A DNA stretch of 64,000 bases from Rhizobacter sp. GTDB taxonomy: Bacteria; Pseudomonadota; Gammaproteobacteria; Burkholderiales; Burkholderiaceae_C. Below are positions 30,859 through 42,783 of this stretch, piece by piece. Both the position numbers and the translations under genes were made by a program. The notes under the pieces were generated by a model, which did not search any database, was not told where the DNA came from, and saw only the letters and a list, made by a program, of their open reading frames with translations. Within the stretch, counting starts at the first letter, position 1, and each line of letters starts with the position of its first letter. The stretch covers positions 1 through 64,000 of the forward strand of contig JAJKJU010000006.1 in the NCBI GenBank assembly GCA_021153565.1. Direction: 5' to 3'.

Positions 30859-31764
30859 TCACTCTGCGATCACATTGCTGACGCCTGCCGCCACATGCCC
30901 CGCAGGCACATGTGCCATTGCGTTCTCGACGTGCCCTGTCTGGTCATCGAAGAAGAAGTCCGGTTCGAACTCGCGCAGGAACTCACCTTTCGGCAAGCCG
31001 CCGAGGAACATCGCCTCATCCACATCGATGTGCCAATCCATCAGCGTTCGAATTGCACGCTCATGCGCCGGCGCACTGCGGGCCGTGACGAGAGCGGTGC
31101 GGATGCGCATCGTGCCCGACGGGTCACGCTGCAGGCGATGCAGGGCTTCCAGCAGAGGCTTGAACGGGCCGGCAGCCAGCGGCGTCTGAGCCTGATCCAT
31201 CTCGTGCGACTGAAACGCATCCAGCCCGTCGCGTCGGAACACACGTTCGGCCTCGTCGGAGAACAGCACAGCGTCGCCGTCGAAGGCGATGCGAACTTCA
31301 TTCGGATGCGCATCCGAAGCCCGGGCCGAATGCGGGTACACGCGCGCCGCAGGCACTCCCGCCGTCAGCGCGGATCTCACGTCGGGCTCGTTGGTCGACA
31401 GAAACAAGTTAGCACTCAGCGGTCGTAAATATCGCCACGGCGACTGGCCTCGCGTGAACACGCCGCGCTGAACTGGGAGGCCGTAGTGCTTGGCCGAGCG
31501 GAAGACGCGCATGCCCGAGACGGGATCGTTGCGCGAGAGGATCACCACCTCCACGCGCGGCACATCGCCGACGTTGAACGCCAGCAGCTTGTTGACCAGA
31601 GAGAATGCGACGCCCGGCTTGGCGGGGCTGTCGACGCGCGCCAGTTGGAGCTGCATGTAGGCGCGATCGTCAGAGGCTTCGAAGACTTCGTTTTCCTCTT
31701 CGAAATCGAACAGGGCGCGCGATGAAATCGCGACGACAAGTTGGCCGTCGAGTGAGATGGGCAT
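30859..31764 (-). CDS. 5'-nucleotidase family protein
   Basis: LVVAISSRALFDFEEENEVF; RIAFDGDAVLFSDEAERVF; FFDDQTGHVENA. Confidence 0.85.
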   Translation of the reverse strand: MPISLDGQLVVAISSRALFDFEEENEVFEASDDRAYMQLQLARVDSPAKPGVAFSLVNKLLAFNVGDVPRVEVVILSRNDPVSGMRVFRSAKHYGLPVQRGVFTRGQSPWRYLRPLSANLFLSTNEPDVRSALTAGVPAARVYPHSARASDAHPNEVRIAFDGDAVLFSDEAERVFRRDGLDAFQSHEMDQAQTPLAAGPFKPLLEALHRLQRDPSGTMRIRTALVTARSAPAHERAIRTLMDWHIDVDEAMFLGGLPKGEFLREFEPDFFFDDQTGHVENAMAHVPAGHVAAGVSNVIAE

Positions 31765-31978
31765 CGGGTCATCATACGAGGACGCCCGCGGTCGATCCTC
31801 ACAGGCTTGACTCCTGTGCATGGGTGGCCACTTGAGCGGGGCATCTCCCGTGAACACAGGATCGCCCATGGGTCGCCCCCCCAAACTAGGGATACGACGC
31901 AAGCCCCGCGTCGATACAGTGGCGCTCGCGTCGCGGAGGCGCGATTCCAAAAAACTTCACTAAATCCGAAGACTTTTC

Positions 31979-32671
31979 ATGAAACTAAAAACTATCGTTC
32001 TGGCATCTGCCTTGTGCCTTTCCTTTGCGCAAGCCCAGGCTGCCGACGTCGAGGGGAGCACGTCAGGCAAATGGGTCAACCCCGTGCCAGGCACCGCCAC
32101 CATGACTGGCGTGGGCACATCCGCCTTCACCTGGGGCGATAGCAGCGCCTTCGGCGGACCACCCAACAAGCTCAGCTTCACCGGCGACGCCTTCTCGAGC
32201 GCCTTCGAAACCAAGTTCAAGGTTGGCACCCTCAGCTACTTCAACGGCACGACGACGAACGGCACCACCGCCGACACCGTCGATCTGGCCTTGGCGCTCA
32301 ACTTCACGGCGCCGGCATTGGGCAATGTGTCGGGCAACTACGGCTTCCTCCTCAACAGCACGCCCAACTCCGGCACGCCCGACCAGAATGCCGACTTCGT
32401 GTCGCTCCCCAGCCTTTTCAGCGCCACGTCCTTCCTGATCGGCAGCACCGAGTACCGCGTGAAGCTGACGGGCTTTGAGAACGTGGTGGGCGACGGATTC
32501 CTCGCATCCACCGCCACCGAATTCCATGTGCGTGAGGGCGGGACTGCCACTGCCGATCTGTACGCGGTCGTCACGACGGCGCCGGTTCCCGAGCCCGAAA
32601 CCTATGCGCTGATGCTCGCGGGCCTCGGCGTGGTGGGCATGATGGCTCGTCGTCGTCGCCAGCAGGCTTGA
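31979..32671 (+). CDS. Choice-of-anchor K-like protein with PEP-CTERM signal
   Basis: Signal peptide; C-terminus VPEPETYALMLAGLGVVGMMARRRRQQA. Confidence 0.85.
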   Translation: MKLKTIVLASALCLSFAQAQAADVEGSTSGKWVNPVPGTATMTGVGTSAFTWGDSSAFGGPPNKLSFTGDAFSSAFETKFKVGTLSYFNGTTTNGTTADTVDLALALNFTAPALGNVSGNYGFLLNSTPNSGTPDQNADFVSLPSLFSATSFLIGSTEYRVKLTGFENVVGDGFLASTATEFHVREGGTATADLYAVVTTAPVPEPETYALMLAGLGVVGMMARRRRQQA

Positions 32672-32692
32672 TCGAAGCTTCGCTGCGAACAT

Positions 32693-32722
32693 GAAGAAGG
32701 GGCGCCCAGGCGCCCCTTCTTC
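32693..32722. terminator. Bidirectional hairpin, 14-bp perfect stem
   Basis: gaagaaggggcgcc-ca-ggcgccccttcttc between convergent genes. Confidence 0.7.
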
Positions 32723-32739
32723 ATCGAGCATGCAACGCT

Positions 32740-33735
32740 CTATTGCATGAACCCGATGCTCGTCTTGCGCAGCCCCGGGTCCGGCAGGTCCCCCGGGATC
32801 ACGCGCTCGCGGTGGTCGAGTTTCGCGTTTCCGAAAGCCGTCATCCACGCACGTCGCATTTCCCGCGGTGCCAGTTCGCACATGCGATCGAGTACGTCCG
32901 CACAGGGCTCCTCTTCGAAGCGTGAACCCCAGTCGTGATCGGCACGGATGCCGCGATAGAGCTTCGCTGCAATTTGCCTCGCCGCTTCGCGATCCGGCGC
33001 CTGAACTTCGTAGACGTTCATCCGGTTGAGGATGGGGTCGGGAATGTTGCGCGCGTCGTTGGCGGTCGCGACCCAGATCACTTGGCTCGCATCGATCGGC
33101 ACCTCGGCGAATTCGTCGGTGAAGGCGCCCGCAGTGTCGTGCTCCAGCAGGCTGTAAAGTGCCCCCAACGGGTCATAGGCGTGCTCGCCGCCCGCCTTGT
33201 CGATCTCGTCGACCACCATCACTGGGTTGGCGTATTGGCCGTCGACCAGCGTCTCGAATACTTTGCCGGGGCGCGCGCCCTTCCATTGGCTGGACGCGCC
33301 ACTCAGCACCCATCCGGCTGTCATCGAACTCATCGAGACGAAGCCCATGCCGGTGCCGAGCAGCAAGGACAGTTCACGGGCGAAGCGTGTCTTTCCGACG
33401 CCGGGAGGGCCGAGGAGAAGCAGCGGGGTGATCTCGAGCGCATCGCGGCTGTCTTCGCACAGTGCGAGCTGGCGGCGAACGTCGTCGAGAACTTCGGAGA
33501 AATTGGGCAAGTCGTCGTAGAGGTGGTCCATGACCGGCAGGCCCGACGGCTTCACCTGGAAGCGTTCGGAACCTTTTTCGAGCATGCGCTCGTAAGTGGC
33601 GCGCAAGCTTTCATGTTCCTTGGGAAGCAGCTTGTCCAGCTTGCGGCCGACCTCGTCGACTCGATACACATGCCGCATGCGGGCGATGGGGATGCCCTTG
33701 CGTGCGAGGGGGACCAGCTCTTTGGAATCGCCCAT
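32740..33735 (-). CDS. AAA family ATPase (Lon-like AAA module without protease domain)
   Basis: LLLGPPGVGKTRFARELSLLLG; PVMVVDEIDKAGG; VIWVATANDARNIPDPILNRM. Confidence 0.85.
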   Translation of the reverse strand: MGDSKELVPLARKGIPIARMRHVYRVDEVGRKLDKLLPKEHESLRATYERMLEKGSERFQVKPSGLPVMDHLYDDLPNFSEVLDDVRRQLALCEDSRDALEITPLLLLGPPGVGKTRFARELSLLLGTGMGFVSMSSMTAGWVLSGASSQWKGARPGKVFETLVDGQYANPVMVVDEIDKAGGEHAYDPLGALYSLLEHDTAGAFTDEFAEVPIDASQVIWVATANDARNIPDPILNRMNVYEVQAPDREAARQIAAKLYRGIRADHDWGSRFEEEPCADVLDRMCELAPREMRRAWMTAFGNAKLDHRERVIPGDLPDPGLRKTSIGFMQ

Positions 33736-33864
33736 GTGAAACTCCGAACATCAGTTCTGACTTGATTGAATCAGAAGAATTGCCCGAACAACAAGTGAAT
33801 TTGCCCGGCAATCGACGCCAATTACTATGCAGATTGCGTGCCCGCGGTGTCAGAGGCTGTGTCA

Positions 33865-33946
33865 GGGGCTGAGAGTTTTTCGATCCATGCCCGCTCGTCA
33901 CGCCAAAAGCCCCCTGCTCGGACATGATCGAAATACTCTCAGCCTC
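33865..33946. mobile_element. MITE-like palindromic element, copy D (internally deleted)
   Basis: ggggctgagagtttttcga...gccccctgctcggacatgatcgaaatactctcagcctc; arms joined at CTGCTCG. Confidence 0.7.
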
Positions 33947-34072
33947 TTCAGTTCCGTGGCGTAAGGGCGTCCGGAGGAAATTCGTGGCCTTCATTTCAGT
34001 GCTGTCGTAGCCGGGTGAAACCGGGGGGCCTTGATCCACAGGCCCATTGCGGAATTCACCCGGACTACATAG

Positions 34073-35287
34073 TCAACGCACCCAGGTGTTGAGCTGGATG
34101 ATTGGCAGCAACACCGCCAGCACGATCAACATCACCACCCCACCCATCGCCACGATGAGCAGGGGTTCGAGGATGGTGGCCAGTTGCATGGCCCGGCGCT
34201 GCACTTCTGCCGATAGCTGCTTGGCTGCCCGATCGAGCATGCGTGGCAACTGGCCCGTTTGCTCGCCCAGGCGGCAAAACATGGCAAGCAGGCCCGGAAA
34301 GCGCTTTTTGCCGGCAAGCGCCGAGGCAAGAGGGGCGCCTTCACGCACCTGCACCAGCGCCTCGAGTGCATCAGCCCGCATGGCGCGGTTGGACAGGGTC
34401 TCCGCTGCTGCCTGAAGGGCTTTCAGGATCGGCACCCCCGCACCTGCCAGCATGGCCAAGGTTCCGGAAAAACGGGCCGCGTTATAGCCGCGTGAAAGCC
34501 GGCCAACGAGCGGCAGGCCGAGCCATCCGGCGTCGAAGCGTTCTCGGAAAGCCTCGTTGCGCAACATCATCCCGAGCGTCACACCCCCGGCGATCAGCAA
34601 GATCAGCAGCAGCCAGCCGTAGTGACGCAGAAAGCCGCTGATGGCGAGCATCGCGACCGTGAGGCCGGGCAATGCGCGTTTGGAGCTCGCGAATACCGAC
34701 GCCACTTGCGGCACGACGTAGGTCACCAGAAAGATCACGATGACAACCGCAATCAACGAAACAATGGCTGGGTAGAGCGTGGCCCCGATCAGCTTCGAGC
34801 GAAGCGCCTGGCGCTCCTCGAGGTCGTCTGCCAAGCGTTCGAGCACCTGGCCCAGAGCGCCACTTTGCTCGCCGGCGGCCACCACGCCGCGGTACACGTC
34901 GTCGAATTCGCGTGGCGCACCTGCCAGGGCTCGGGCGAAGGGCGAACCTGCATTCACTTCGGAGCGCAGGTGGGCGATGAGTTCACGGTGTTTCGGGTCT
35001 TCGGCCTCATCGCTCAGGGCGGTGAGCGCGCGCTCCAGCGGCAACCCGCTGCCGACGAGACCGGCGATCTGGCGTGTCCATACGGCGAGGCCTGTCGACG
35101 AGAACACGCGACGCTGAAAACGGGAGGGCGAGCCGACGCGGTTGCCGGCTGCGACCTGAGCCACGTCCAGCGGCACCAGCGATTGCGCACGCAACTGCGC
35201 ACGCGCTGCACGCACGTTGTCGGCTTCCAGCAGGCCGGTGGTGGCCTTGCCGGCGGCATTGAGTGCTTCGAATTTGTAGGCAGGCAT
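34073..35287 (-). CDS. gspF: Type II secretion inner-membrane protein GspF
   Basis: MPAYKFEALNAAGKATTGLLEADN; FAVWTRQIAGLVGSGLPLERAL-type region. Confidence 0.95.
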   Translation of the reverse strand: MPAYKFEALNAAGKATTGLLEADNVRAARAQLRAQSLVPLDVAQVAAGNRVGSPSRFQRRVFSSTGLAVWTRQIAGLVGSGLPLERALTALSDEAEDPKHRELIAHLRSEVNAGSPFARALAGAPREFDDVYRGVVAAGEQSGALGQVLERLADDLEERQALRSKLIGATLYPAIVSLIAVVIVIFLVTYVVPQVASVFASSKRALPGLTVAMLAISGFLRHYGWLLLILLIAGGVTLGMMLRNEAFRERFDAGWLGLPLVGRLSRGYNAARFSGTLAMLAGAGVPILKALQAAAETLSNRAMRADALEALVQVREGAPLASALAGKKRFPGLLAMFCRLGEQTGQLPRMLDRAAKQLSAEVQRRAMQLATILEPLLIVAMGGVVMLIVLAVLLPIIQLNTWVR

Positions 35288-35412
35288 AGAGCGCGCGTAG
35301 CGAGGGGCCGGGTGCCCGGTTTACGGAGATCGACCAGCGAAGCGATCGGCAAGTGGTTCGGGATCAATGCCCGAATCACGAGGCTGCGATGGTTGCAGAT
35401 GGCGTCTCATGA

Positions 35413-36834
<1,422 letters not shown>

Positions 36835-36847
36835 GGTATGCAGAGCC

Positions 36848-39037
36848 CTAGTTCTTCGGAGTCGTGGCCGGGGCGGAACCCGGCGCAGAGGCTGGCGCCG
36901 TTGGCGGCAGCAAGGTCTGCAACGGTGGCACCACCGGCGCTTCGTTGATGGGCACGACCACGCTCTTCGATGGCTGGGTATTCTGCTGCAGCGCGCGGAT
37001 CGCGTCGTAGCGGTCGAGCGTGAGCGTGTTCGACGCATCCTGCGTGCGAACGATGATCGGCCGCAGGAAGACCATCAGGTTGCTCTTGGTGCGCGAACGG
37101 GTGTCGGTCTTGAACAGGTTGCCGACCACGGGAATGTCGCCGAGGAAGGGCACCTTGCTGACGCCGCCGCTGTATTCGTCTTTGAGCAGGCCGCCGAGCA
37201 CCATGATCTGGCCATCGTCCACGACAACGTTGGTCTCGATGTAGCTCTTGTCGGTGGTGAGGCCTTGCGGCGAAGACTTGCTGGACGCGTCGACCGAGGA
37301 GTTTTCCTGGTAGATCGTCATGCGCACCGTGCCGGCTTCGCCCACCTGTGGCTTGATGCGCAGCGTGAGACCCACGTCCTTGCGCTCGATGGTCTGGAAG
37401 GGGTTGGCTGCGCTGCCGCTCGCGCCGGTGTTGGTGAACGAGCCGGTAATGAACGGCACGTTCTGGCCGATGACGATCTTCGCTTCCTCGTTGTCCAGTG
37501 TGACGAGGTTCGGCGTGGACAGCACGTTGCCATCGGTCTTGGTTTCGAGGAAGTGAGCCAGCGCCGCCAGTGTGTAGACGCCGCCGAACTGTCGCACGAT
37601 GCCTACGTTCAGTCCGTTGGACGGCGCAGAGGTGAGGTTGCCTGTGCCGATCTGCGTGGCCAGCCCGATGATGTTATTGCCGCTCTCTGACGCGCCGAAG
37701 TTGGTGCCTCCGATGCCAACGGTCTTGCCGCCCGTGCTGTTGAACGGGCCTTGCCACTGGAAGCCGAACTCCGCAGCCTTGGTCGCGTCGACCTTGATGA
37801 TCATCGACTCGATATAGACCTGTGCACGGCGCGAATCGAGCTGGTCGATCACGGCACGAAGCTGCCGGTACATCGGCTCAGCCGCGGTGATGATGAGGGA
37901 GTTGGTCGACGGATCCGCCTGCACGAAGCCGCCAGTGGAAGGGCCCGCCGACGCGGTGATCGGTGCCGTGGCCTGAGGCGAGCCGCCCATGCCGGACTGC
38001 GTGGTCTGCGTGGTCTGGAGTGTGTTGCCTGCCGGCGTGGTCGACGTGGTCGAACTCACGCTCGACGAGCCGCCACCGCCGCTGCTGTAGGCAGCGCGCA
38101 GCACTGCAGCGAGCTTCACGGCGTCGGCATTCTTCAGGTACACGACCCAGATGTTGCCCAGCGGGTTGTTCCCCGCGATCGGTCGATCGAGCTTGTCTAC
38201 CAGGGCACGAATGGCCGACAAGCGCGCCGGATTCGGGGCTCGCACCAGCAGCGAATTGCTGCGCGGATCGACGAGGATTGACGCAGCGCCAGCCCCTGCA
38301 ACGCCTGGCACATTGGGGCCGCCCGCCGACGGGTCGGTGAGCCGCTGCACCAGTACCGCGATGTCTGAGGCCACCGCGTGCTGCAGCGGAATCACCTCTA
38401 CGTCGCCGGACACTGGCGTGTCCATGGCCGCAATGATCTTCGCAATGCGCAGCAGGTTGTCCGCGTAGTCGGTGATGACCAGCGAGTTGTTGCCCGGGTT
38501 CGCGTTGATCGTGTTGTTGGGGCTGATGAGCGGGCGCAGCACCGGCACGAGGTTGTTCGCGTTCTCGTGGTTGAGCTTGAAGATCTGCGTAATGACCTGG
38601 TCGCCGCGGCGTGCCACGTCGCCGATGGATACCGTGCTCGCCTGAAGCTTCGCATCGGCTTCCGGCACGACCTTGTAAATGCCGCCCGACTCCACGACGG
38701 TGAAGCCGAGGCCACGCAGCGCGGCGAGGAAGTTGAGGTAGGCCTCGCGCGGCGTCAGCGGCTCTTCGCTGTAGAGCGTGATAGTGCCCTTGACGCGCGG
38801 ATCGACCACGAACTGCTGCTTCAGGATGGCTGCCATCGCGCGAGTGACGCCTTCAATGTCGGCATTCACGAAGTTGAGCGTGACGGGTTCCCCCTTGAAC
38901 TTGCTGTTCGCCGACTGCGCGTAGACAACGGGCGTGACGGCCATCGACAGGCACAGTAGTGCGGCAAGGCTGCGCGTCCCAAGCCGTCGCGGCAGCGTCT
39001 GCCAGTAGGTCGATGGTTTGCGATGCTTCATGGTCAT
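36848..39037 (-). CDS. gspD: Type II secretion secretin GspD
   Basis: Secretin N domains; [32 protein letters not shown]. Confidence 0.96.
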   Translation of the reverse strand: MTMKHRKPSTYWQTLPRRLGTRSLAALLCLSMAVTPVVYAQSANSKFKGEPVTLNFVNADIEGVTRAMAAILKQQFVVDPRVKGTITLYSEEPLTPREAYLNFLAALRGLGFTVVESGGIYKVVPEADAKLQASTVSIGDVARRGDQVITQIFKLNHENANNLVPVLRPLISPNNTINANPGNNSLVITDYADNLLRIAKIIAAMDTPVSGDVEVIPLQHAVASDIAVLVQRLTDPSAGGPNVPGVAGAGAASILVDPRSNSLLVRAPNPARLSAIRALVDKLDRPIAGNNPLGNIWVVYLKNADAVKLAAVLRAAYSSGGGGSSSVSSTTSTTPAGNTLQTTQTTQSGMGGSPQATAPITASAGPSTGGFVQADPSTNSLIITAAEPMYRQLRAVIDQLDSRRAQVYIESMIIKVDATKAAEFGFQWQGPFNSTGGKTVGIGGTNFGASESGNNIIGLATQIGTGNLTSAPSNGLNVGIVRQFGGVYTLAALAHFLETKTDGNVLSTPNLVTLDNEEAKIVIGQNVPFITGSFTNTGASGSAANPFQTIERKDVGLTLRIKPQVGEAGTVRMTIYQENSSVDASSKSSPQGLTTDKSYIETNVVVDDGQIMVLGGLLKDEYSGGVSKVPFLGDIPVVGNLFKTDTRSRTKSNLMVFLRPIIVRTQDASNTLTLDRYDAIRALQQNTQPSKSVVVPINEAPVVPPLQTLLPPTAPASAPGSAPATTPKN

Positions 39038-39933
39038 CCGATCGAAATGACGGACCGCGCGCCTTCGCGCCGTCCGATGATGTTCAAGAGATTCGAGAGT
39101 GCGGCATCGTCGCCGGTGGCTGCGCGCGCTTCGCCGCGGAAGCGCACCTTGCCGGCGGTCCAGGTGCCGTTACCCGAGAGTTGCAGCGCACCTTCAAGCG
39201 TCGAAAGGGTCATGGTCGGCGCGCCGGAGGCGCCATCGCCCGCGAGGTGCAGCCGGTAGCTGCCCAGGGAGTCGAGCGTGGAGACGCGCGAAGATGCATT
39301 GATGAATTCGATGTCCGTGCTGCCCTTCATGCTCGATCGGCCCTGCGCCGTTTCGATCGTGAAGCCGGGCGAGGTGAGCCGCACCGAGCCCCCTAGCTGC
39401 AAGGTGTTGAACGGCGTGCCAAATCCAGCGAGCCACGCGCTCGGCCACTGCCCGATCCAGTTCCCTGGCGGCGGGTCCATTTTGATCGTCGTGCTCCCGA
39501 TGCCTGGACGAAACTGCAGTGCGACAGTGCCATTGAGACAACAGTCATGCCGGGCGCGAAGTTCGAACGCCAGGCCCTTCATGCCCATGGTCCATTCGAG
39601 CCGGCCGGGCAGGGCGCTGGCGTCACGGCTTTCCATTCCGCCGCTGAGCACCGGCACGGCACTGCCGGACCAGACCGTGCCGCGCGCTTCGGCGAGCAGC
39701 AGTCGCTGGTTCGTGGCCGAGGCAACGGCACTCGCAAGCCATGCCGCAGGTGCAAACGCAACAAGTCCCACGACCGTGCCGACCATGCCGCCGAAGATGC
39801 CCCAGCGCAGTGCCGCGCTGCGCGACTTGTCCCATGCAATTTCAGCGAATGTGGATTCACCCCATCCCGTGGCGGCGACGGTATTACTCCAGCCGCGGCG
39901 CGAGCCTTTGCGGCGCAAGATGGAACGAATCAC
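39034..39933 (-). CDS. gspN: Type II secretion protein GspN
   Basis: Position in the cluster; single TM; LLLAEARGTVWSGSAVPVLSGG. Confidence 0.85.
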   Translation of the reverse strand: MIRSILRRKGSRRGWSNTVAATGWGESTFAEIAWDKSRSAALRWGIFGGMVGTVVGLVAFAPAAWLASAVASATNQRLLLAEARGTVWSGSAVPVLSGGMESRDASALPGRLEWTMGMKGLAFELRARHDCCLNGTVALQFRPGIGSTTIKMDPPPGNWIGQWPSAWLAGFGTPFNTLQLGGSVRLTSPGFTIETAQGRSSMKGSTDIEFINASSRVSTLDSLGSYRLHLAGDGASGAPTMTLSTLEGALQLSGNGTWTAGKVRFRGEARAATGDDAALSNLLNIIGRREGARSVISIG

Positions 39934-40445
39934 GAGCCGGCTCCTATCGTCACGATCACCGTTCCGGCGTAGCCCTGCGGATTTCGCGTGAGCGTTACCT
40001 CGACCGGTCGTGCGCGCGATGCGCTTCGCGCCTCGCTCAACCAGTCACGCAAGGCATCTCCCGACACCCCGGCAAGCGTGAGCGTTGCGCGATCGCCCTG
40101 GACGCTGATGCTTGCACCGGCCCCAAGTCGCCCCGTCGCCGCCTTGAGCGGCTCGACGGCTTGCGCGACAGACACCTCGGGTGCGCCGCGAAGCGTCTTG
40201 GACTCGATCGCGAGTCTCTGCATGTTCTGCAACTGTCCCTCGAGGCGGTCGAGCGCAGCGGGCGCCTCCCGCGCGGTGCGCCATGCGGGCGCTACGAAGA
40301 TGAGCCAGACGATGAAAGCCACCAGCACTGTCACGCCAAGGCCGACCGCCAGGCGTTCACGCTGGCCCATCCCGCGCCATTTGGCGGTGAGTTGAGTGTG
40401 CGCGGCGGCGATCGCCGGCGGCAGGGTCAGGGCACGCGTGTTCAT
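39930..40445 (-). CDS. gspM: Type II secretion protein GspM
   Basis: MNTRALTLPPAIAAAHTQLTAKWRGMGQRERLAVGLGVTVLVAFIVWLIFVAPAW. Confidence 0.88.
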   Translation of the reverse strand: MNTRALTLPPAIAAAHTQLTAKWRGMGQRERLAVGLGVTVLVAFIVWLIFVAPAWRTAREAPAALDRLEGQLQNMQRLAIESKTLRGAPEVSVAQAVEPLKAATGRLGAGASISVQGDRATLTLAGVSGDALRDWLSEARSASRARPVEVTLTRNPQGYAGTVIVTIGAGS

Positions 40446-41716
40446 GACGCCGCTCCGGTGGGGCTGCGGGACAAAGTCACGCGGCCGTCGTTGGTCGATT
40501 CGGCCTTCCACCCCAGCGGGCGCAGGCGGCTCTTGAACTGCTCCAGTTGCGGCTCCTTCCAACCCACGGTTGCAAGCGTCAGCTTGCCGTTTTCGTATTT
40601 CAAGTTCTCGACCGGCGGCTGATCGGCCGGCCACGCGGCGGCGGCGGCTTGCAGCATGGGTTCGAAATCGGTGTCGCCGGGTCTGCCTGCGCGCAGGCGC
40701 AGAAGGTCGGTTTCGCGTTGCATCACGAGTCCGGGATCCAGGCGGATAGAGTTTTCGGGTACGCGCGGGAAGGTCGACTTGACGATGCCGATCGCCGCTT
40801 CGCGCTTGGCATTGATGGCCGCCTTCAGGTTCCAGGACCAGAGGTTGAGTCCGACGATCTGCGCGATCACGAGGGCCGCCATGCCCACACGCACGGGCCG
40901 CCATGCCGGGCTCAGGAACTTCTTCCAGCTGTCGCGAAGTGCACGCGTGCCGCGATTGCGCCGGGCCAGGGTGAACTGACGCAGGTTCCACAGCGTACGA
41001 GCCGCCTGAAGCAGCCGCTGAGCCGGCGGCATGACATTGACGGGGGTACCGAGCCACCGCTCCGCGGCCGCTGCCGCGCCGGGCGTGGCGCTCCAGCGCG
41101 TACCGTGTGGCGTGGGGGCCGGGACGAGAGTTCGCGCCAGCCCGCCGTGCAGACTAAGGCAGGCCACGCCGTCAGGATGCGACCAAGTGAGCAAGATGCC
41201 ATCCTCGCCGCCGCCGTTGTCATGCGAATCGGTTTCCGCGAAATGCCCGCCGGGCGGATCGTCCGGCCAGGCGTTGGGCACGACGCGGTCGACGAAGACG
41301 TTGGCCTTTTCGAGCGCGGCCAGCTCGGCGCGCAGCCAGCCGTGGTCCATCGCTGCAATCCAGGTTGGCTGCCCGGGTGCCGCTTCCGGGGCCACCGCGA
41401 AGTGCATCAGATCGGCGTCCTCAAGGACATGTTCTTCAAGTACGCCCACCAGGGCCGTGCGCATCCGCGCGGCAGGGGCTTTGGGCAGGGTGATGCGGTG
41501 CCAGCTCACATCAGCGTCGGCCAGCACTGCAACGATGGTCTCTGCCTTCGGCAGAAGCGATGCGGCGCACTGCCCCTGGGACTCCAGGAAAAGGCCGTCC
41601 GGACTGAGTGCGTAGACGAACTCTTCGGTCAGGCGCGTGCCTTCGCTGCTGCTGCCGAGCGAACCGCTCGCGCGCAACCTGCGGCGGGGAGAAATCTGAA
41701 TGACGAGGATCGACAT
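40442..41716 (-). CDS. gspL: Type II secretion protein GspL
   Basis: Position and WRPVRVGMAALVIAQIVGLNLWSWNLKAAINAKREA. Confidence 0.9.
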   Translation of the reverse strand: MSILVIQISPRRRLRASGSLGSSSEGTRLTEEFVYALSPDGLFLESQGQCAASLLPKAETIVAVLADADVSWHRITLPKAPAARMRTALVGVLEEHVLEDADLMHFAVAPEAAPGQPTWIAAMDHGWLRAELAALEKANVFVDRVVPNAWPDDPPGGHFAETDSHDNGGGEDGILLTWSHPDGVACLSLHGGLARTLVPAPTPHGTRWSATPGAAAAAERWLGTPVNVMPPAQRLLQAARTLWNLRQFTLARRNRGTRALRDSWKKFLSPAWRPVRVGMAALVIAQIVGLNLWSWNLKAAINAKREAAIGIVKSTFPRVPENSIRLDPGLVMQRETDLLRLRAGRPGDTDFEPMLQAAAAAWPADQPPVENLKYENGKLTLATVGWKEPQLEQFKSRLRPLGWKAESTNDGRVTLSRSPTGAAS

Positions 41717-41817
41717 GGATGGTGCAGCCGGGCGGGGCGAAGACTACCGCAAATCAAGGACTTACGGCATGTTGTTGTAGCACGGTCGCAGCATTGTGAC
41801 TTGTGTTACGCGGGGCG

Positions 41818-42783
41818 CTATTCCGAGGAATCCCGGCTATTTTCACGCTGACGAGACAAGACAGCGATGGTCGTACCCCGGCGCTCCATGAGAGAACTCT
41901 CTTCGAGCATGCGATCGGCCAAGCGCAGCCGGCCGCGGACTTCGAAGAATGCCGAGGAGACACTGACCTGGGATGGGAGCACGGCGTCGGCAATGCTCTT
42001 GGGCACGAGGGCCAGCATTTCCGCCGTGCTCTTGAAGTAGTTGCGCTGGCGAGTCTGGACAATTCTTTGAGCCGTTCCCCGGTCAAGGCCCGGGATGGCC
42101 GCGAGCAAGACTTCAGGCGATGCCGTGTTGACGTTGACCGGCGTGGGCATTGGCAGGATGGTGATATAGGGCTTCATGAGGTGAATGGAGTCGGCATCAA
42201 CGCCCAGCCAGGCGAGTTGAGACACGTCGCGCGGCAAAAGTGGCGCGGTTTGCGAAGTATTGCCGCTTGCGGACGGGCTGATCGAGTCGTGCAGGCCGGC
42301 GGCAATGCGGTCGGCCACACCCGCCCCGACGTTGAGGGCTTGCAGGAGGTTCTTCAGCGCGTTGACCTCGGTGGCCGACACCTTACCCGTGCTGTCGACC
42401 AGATTGCGCAGGTTGTAGCGCGACTGCACGTCGGTGATGCTGCCCGACAGGAAGGCCTCGGGCCCGGTGTCGGTGTTGTTGTCCTTGTCTGCTGCGAGAA
42501 ATGTGGACAGCCGGGCCTCGGCCAGAGGCACAGCCCAGGGTTCGCCGAGATGGTCCACGCCGCCGGTTTTGGCGTCTTCTGCCAGGATGAGCTTGGCCCA
42601 GTCGGCCGCCCCGGAGAGGATCCAGGACGATTGGAGGCGAGCACGTTCGGCCACCTCGACCTGAACGGCGCGCCACTGCTGCCACACCATGGATGCGGCG
42701 AGAGTGGTGATGAGCGTGACGATGATCATCGCGGTGAGCAAGGCCGCGCCGCGTTGATTGCGAGGGTGGATCGTGCGCATCAT
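41818..42783 (-). CDS. gspK: Type II secretion minor pseudopilin GspK
   Basis: MMRTIHPRNQRGAALLTAMIIVTLITTLAASMVWQQW; NVNTASPEVLLAAIPGL. Confidence 0.92.
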   Translation of the reverse strand: MMRTIHPRNQRGAALLTAMIIVTLITTLAASMVWQQWRAVQVEVAERARLQSSWILSGAADWAKLILAEDAKTGGVDHLGEPWAVPLAEARLSTFLAADKDNNTDTGPEAFLSGSITDVQSRYNLRNLVDSTGKVSATEVNALKNLLQALNVGAGVADRIAAGLHDSISPSASGNTSQTAPLLPRDVSQLAWLGVDADSIHLMKPYITILPMPTPVNVNTASPEVLLAAIPGLDRGTAQRIVQTRQRNYFKSTAEMLALVPKSIADAVLPSQVSVSSAFFEVRGRLRLADRMLEESSLMERRGTTIAVLSRQRENSRDSSE

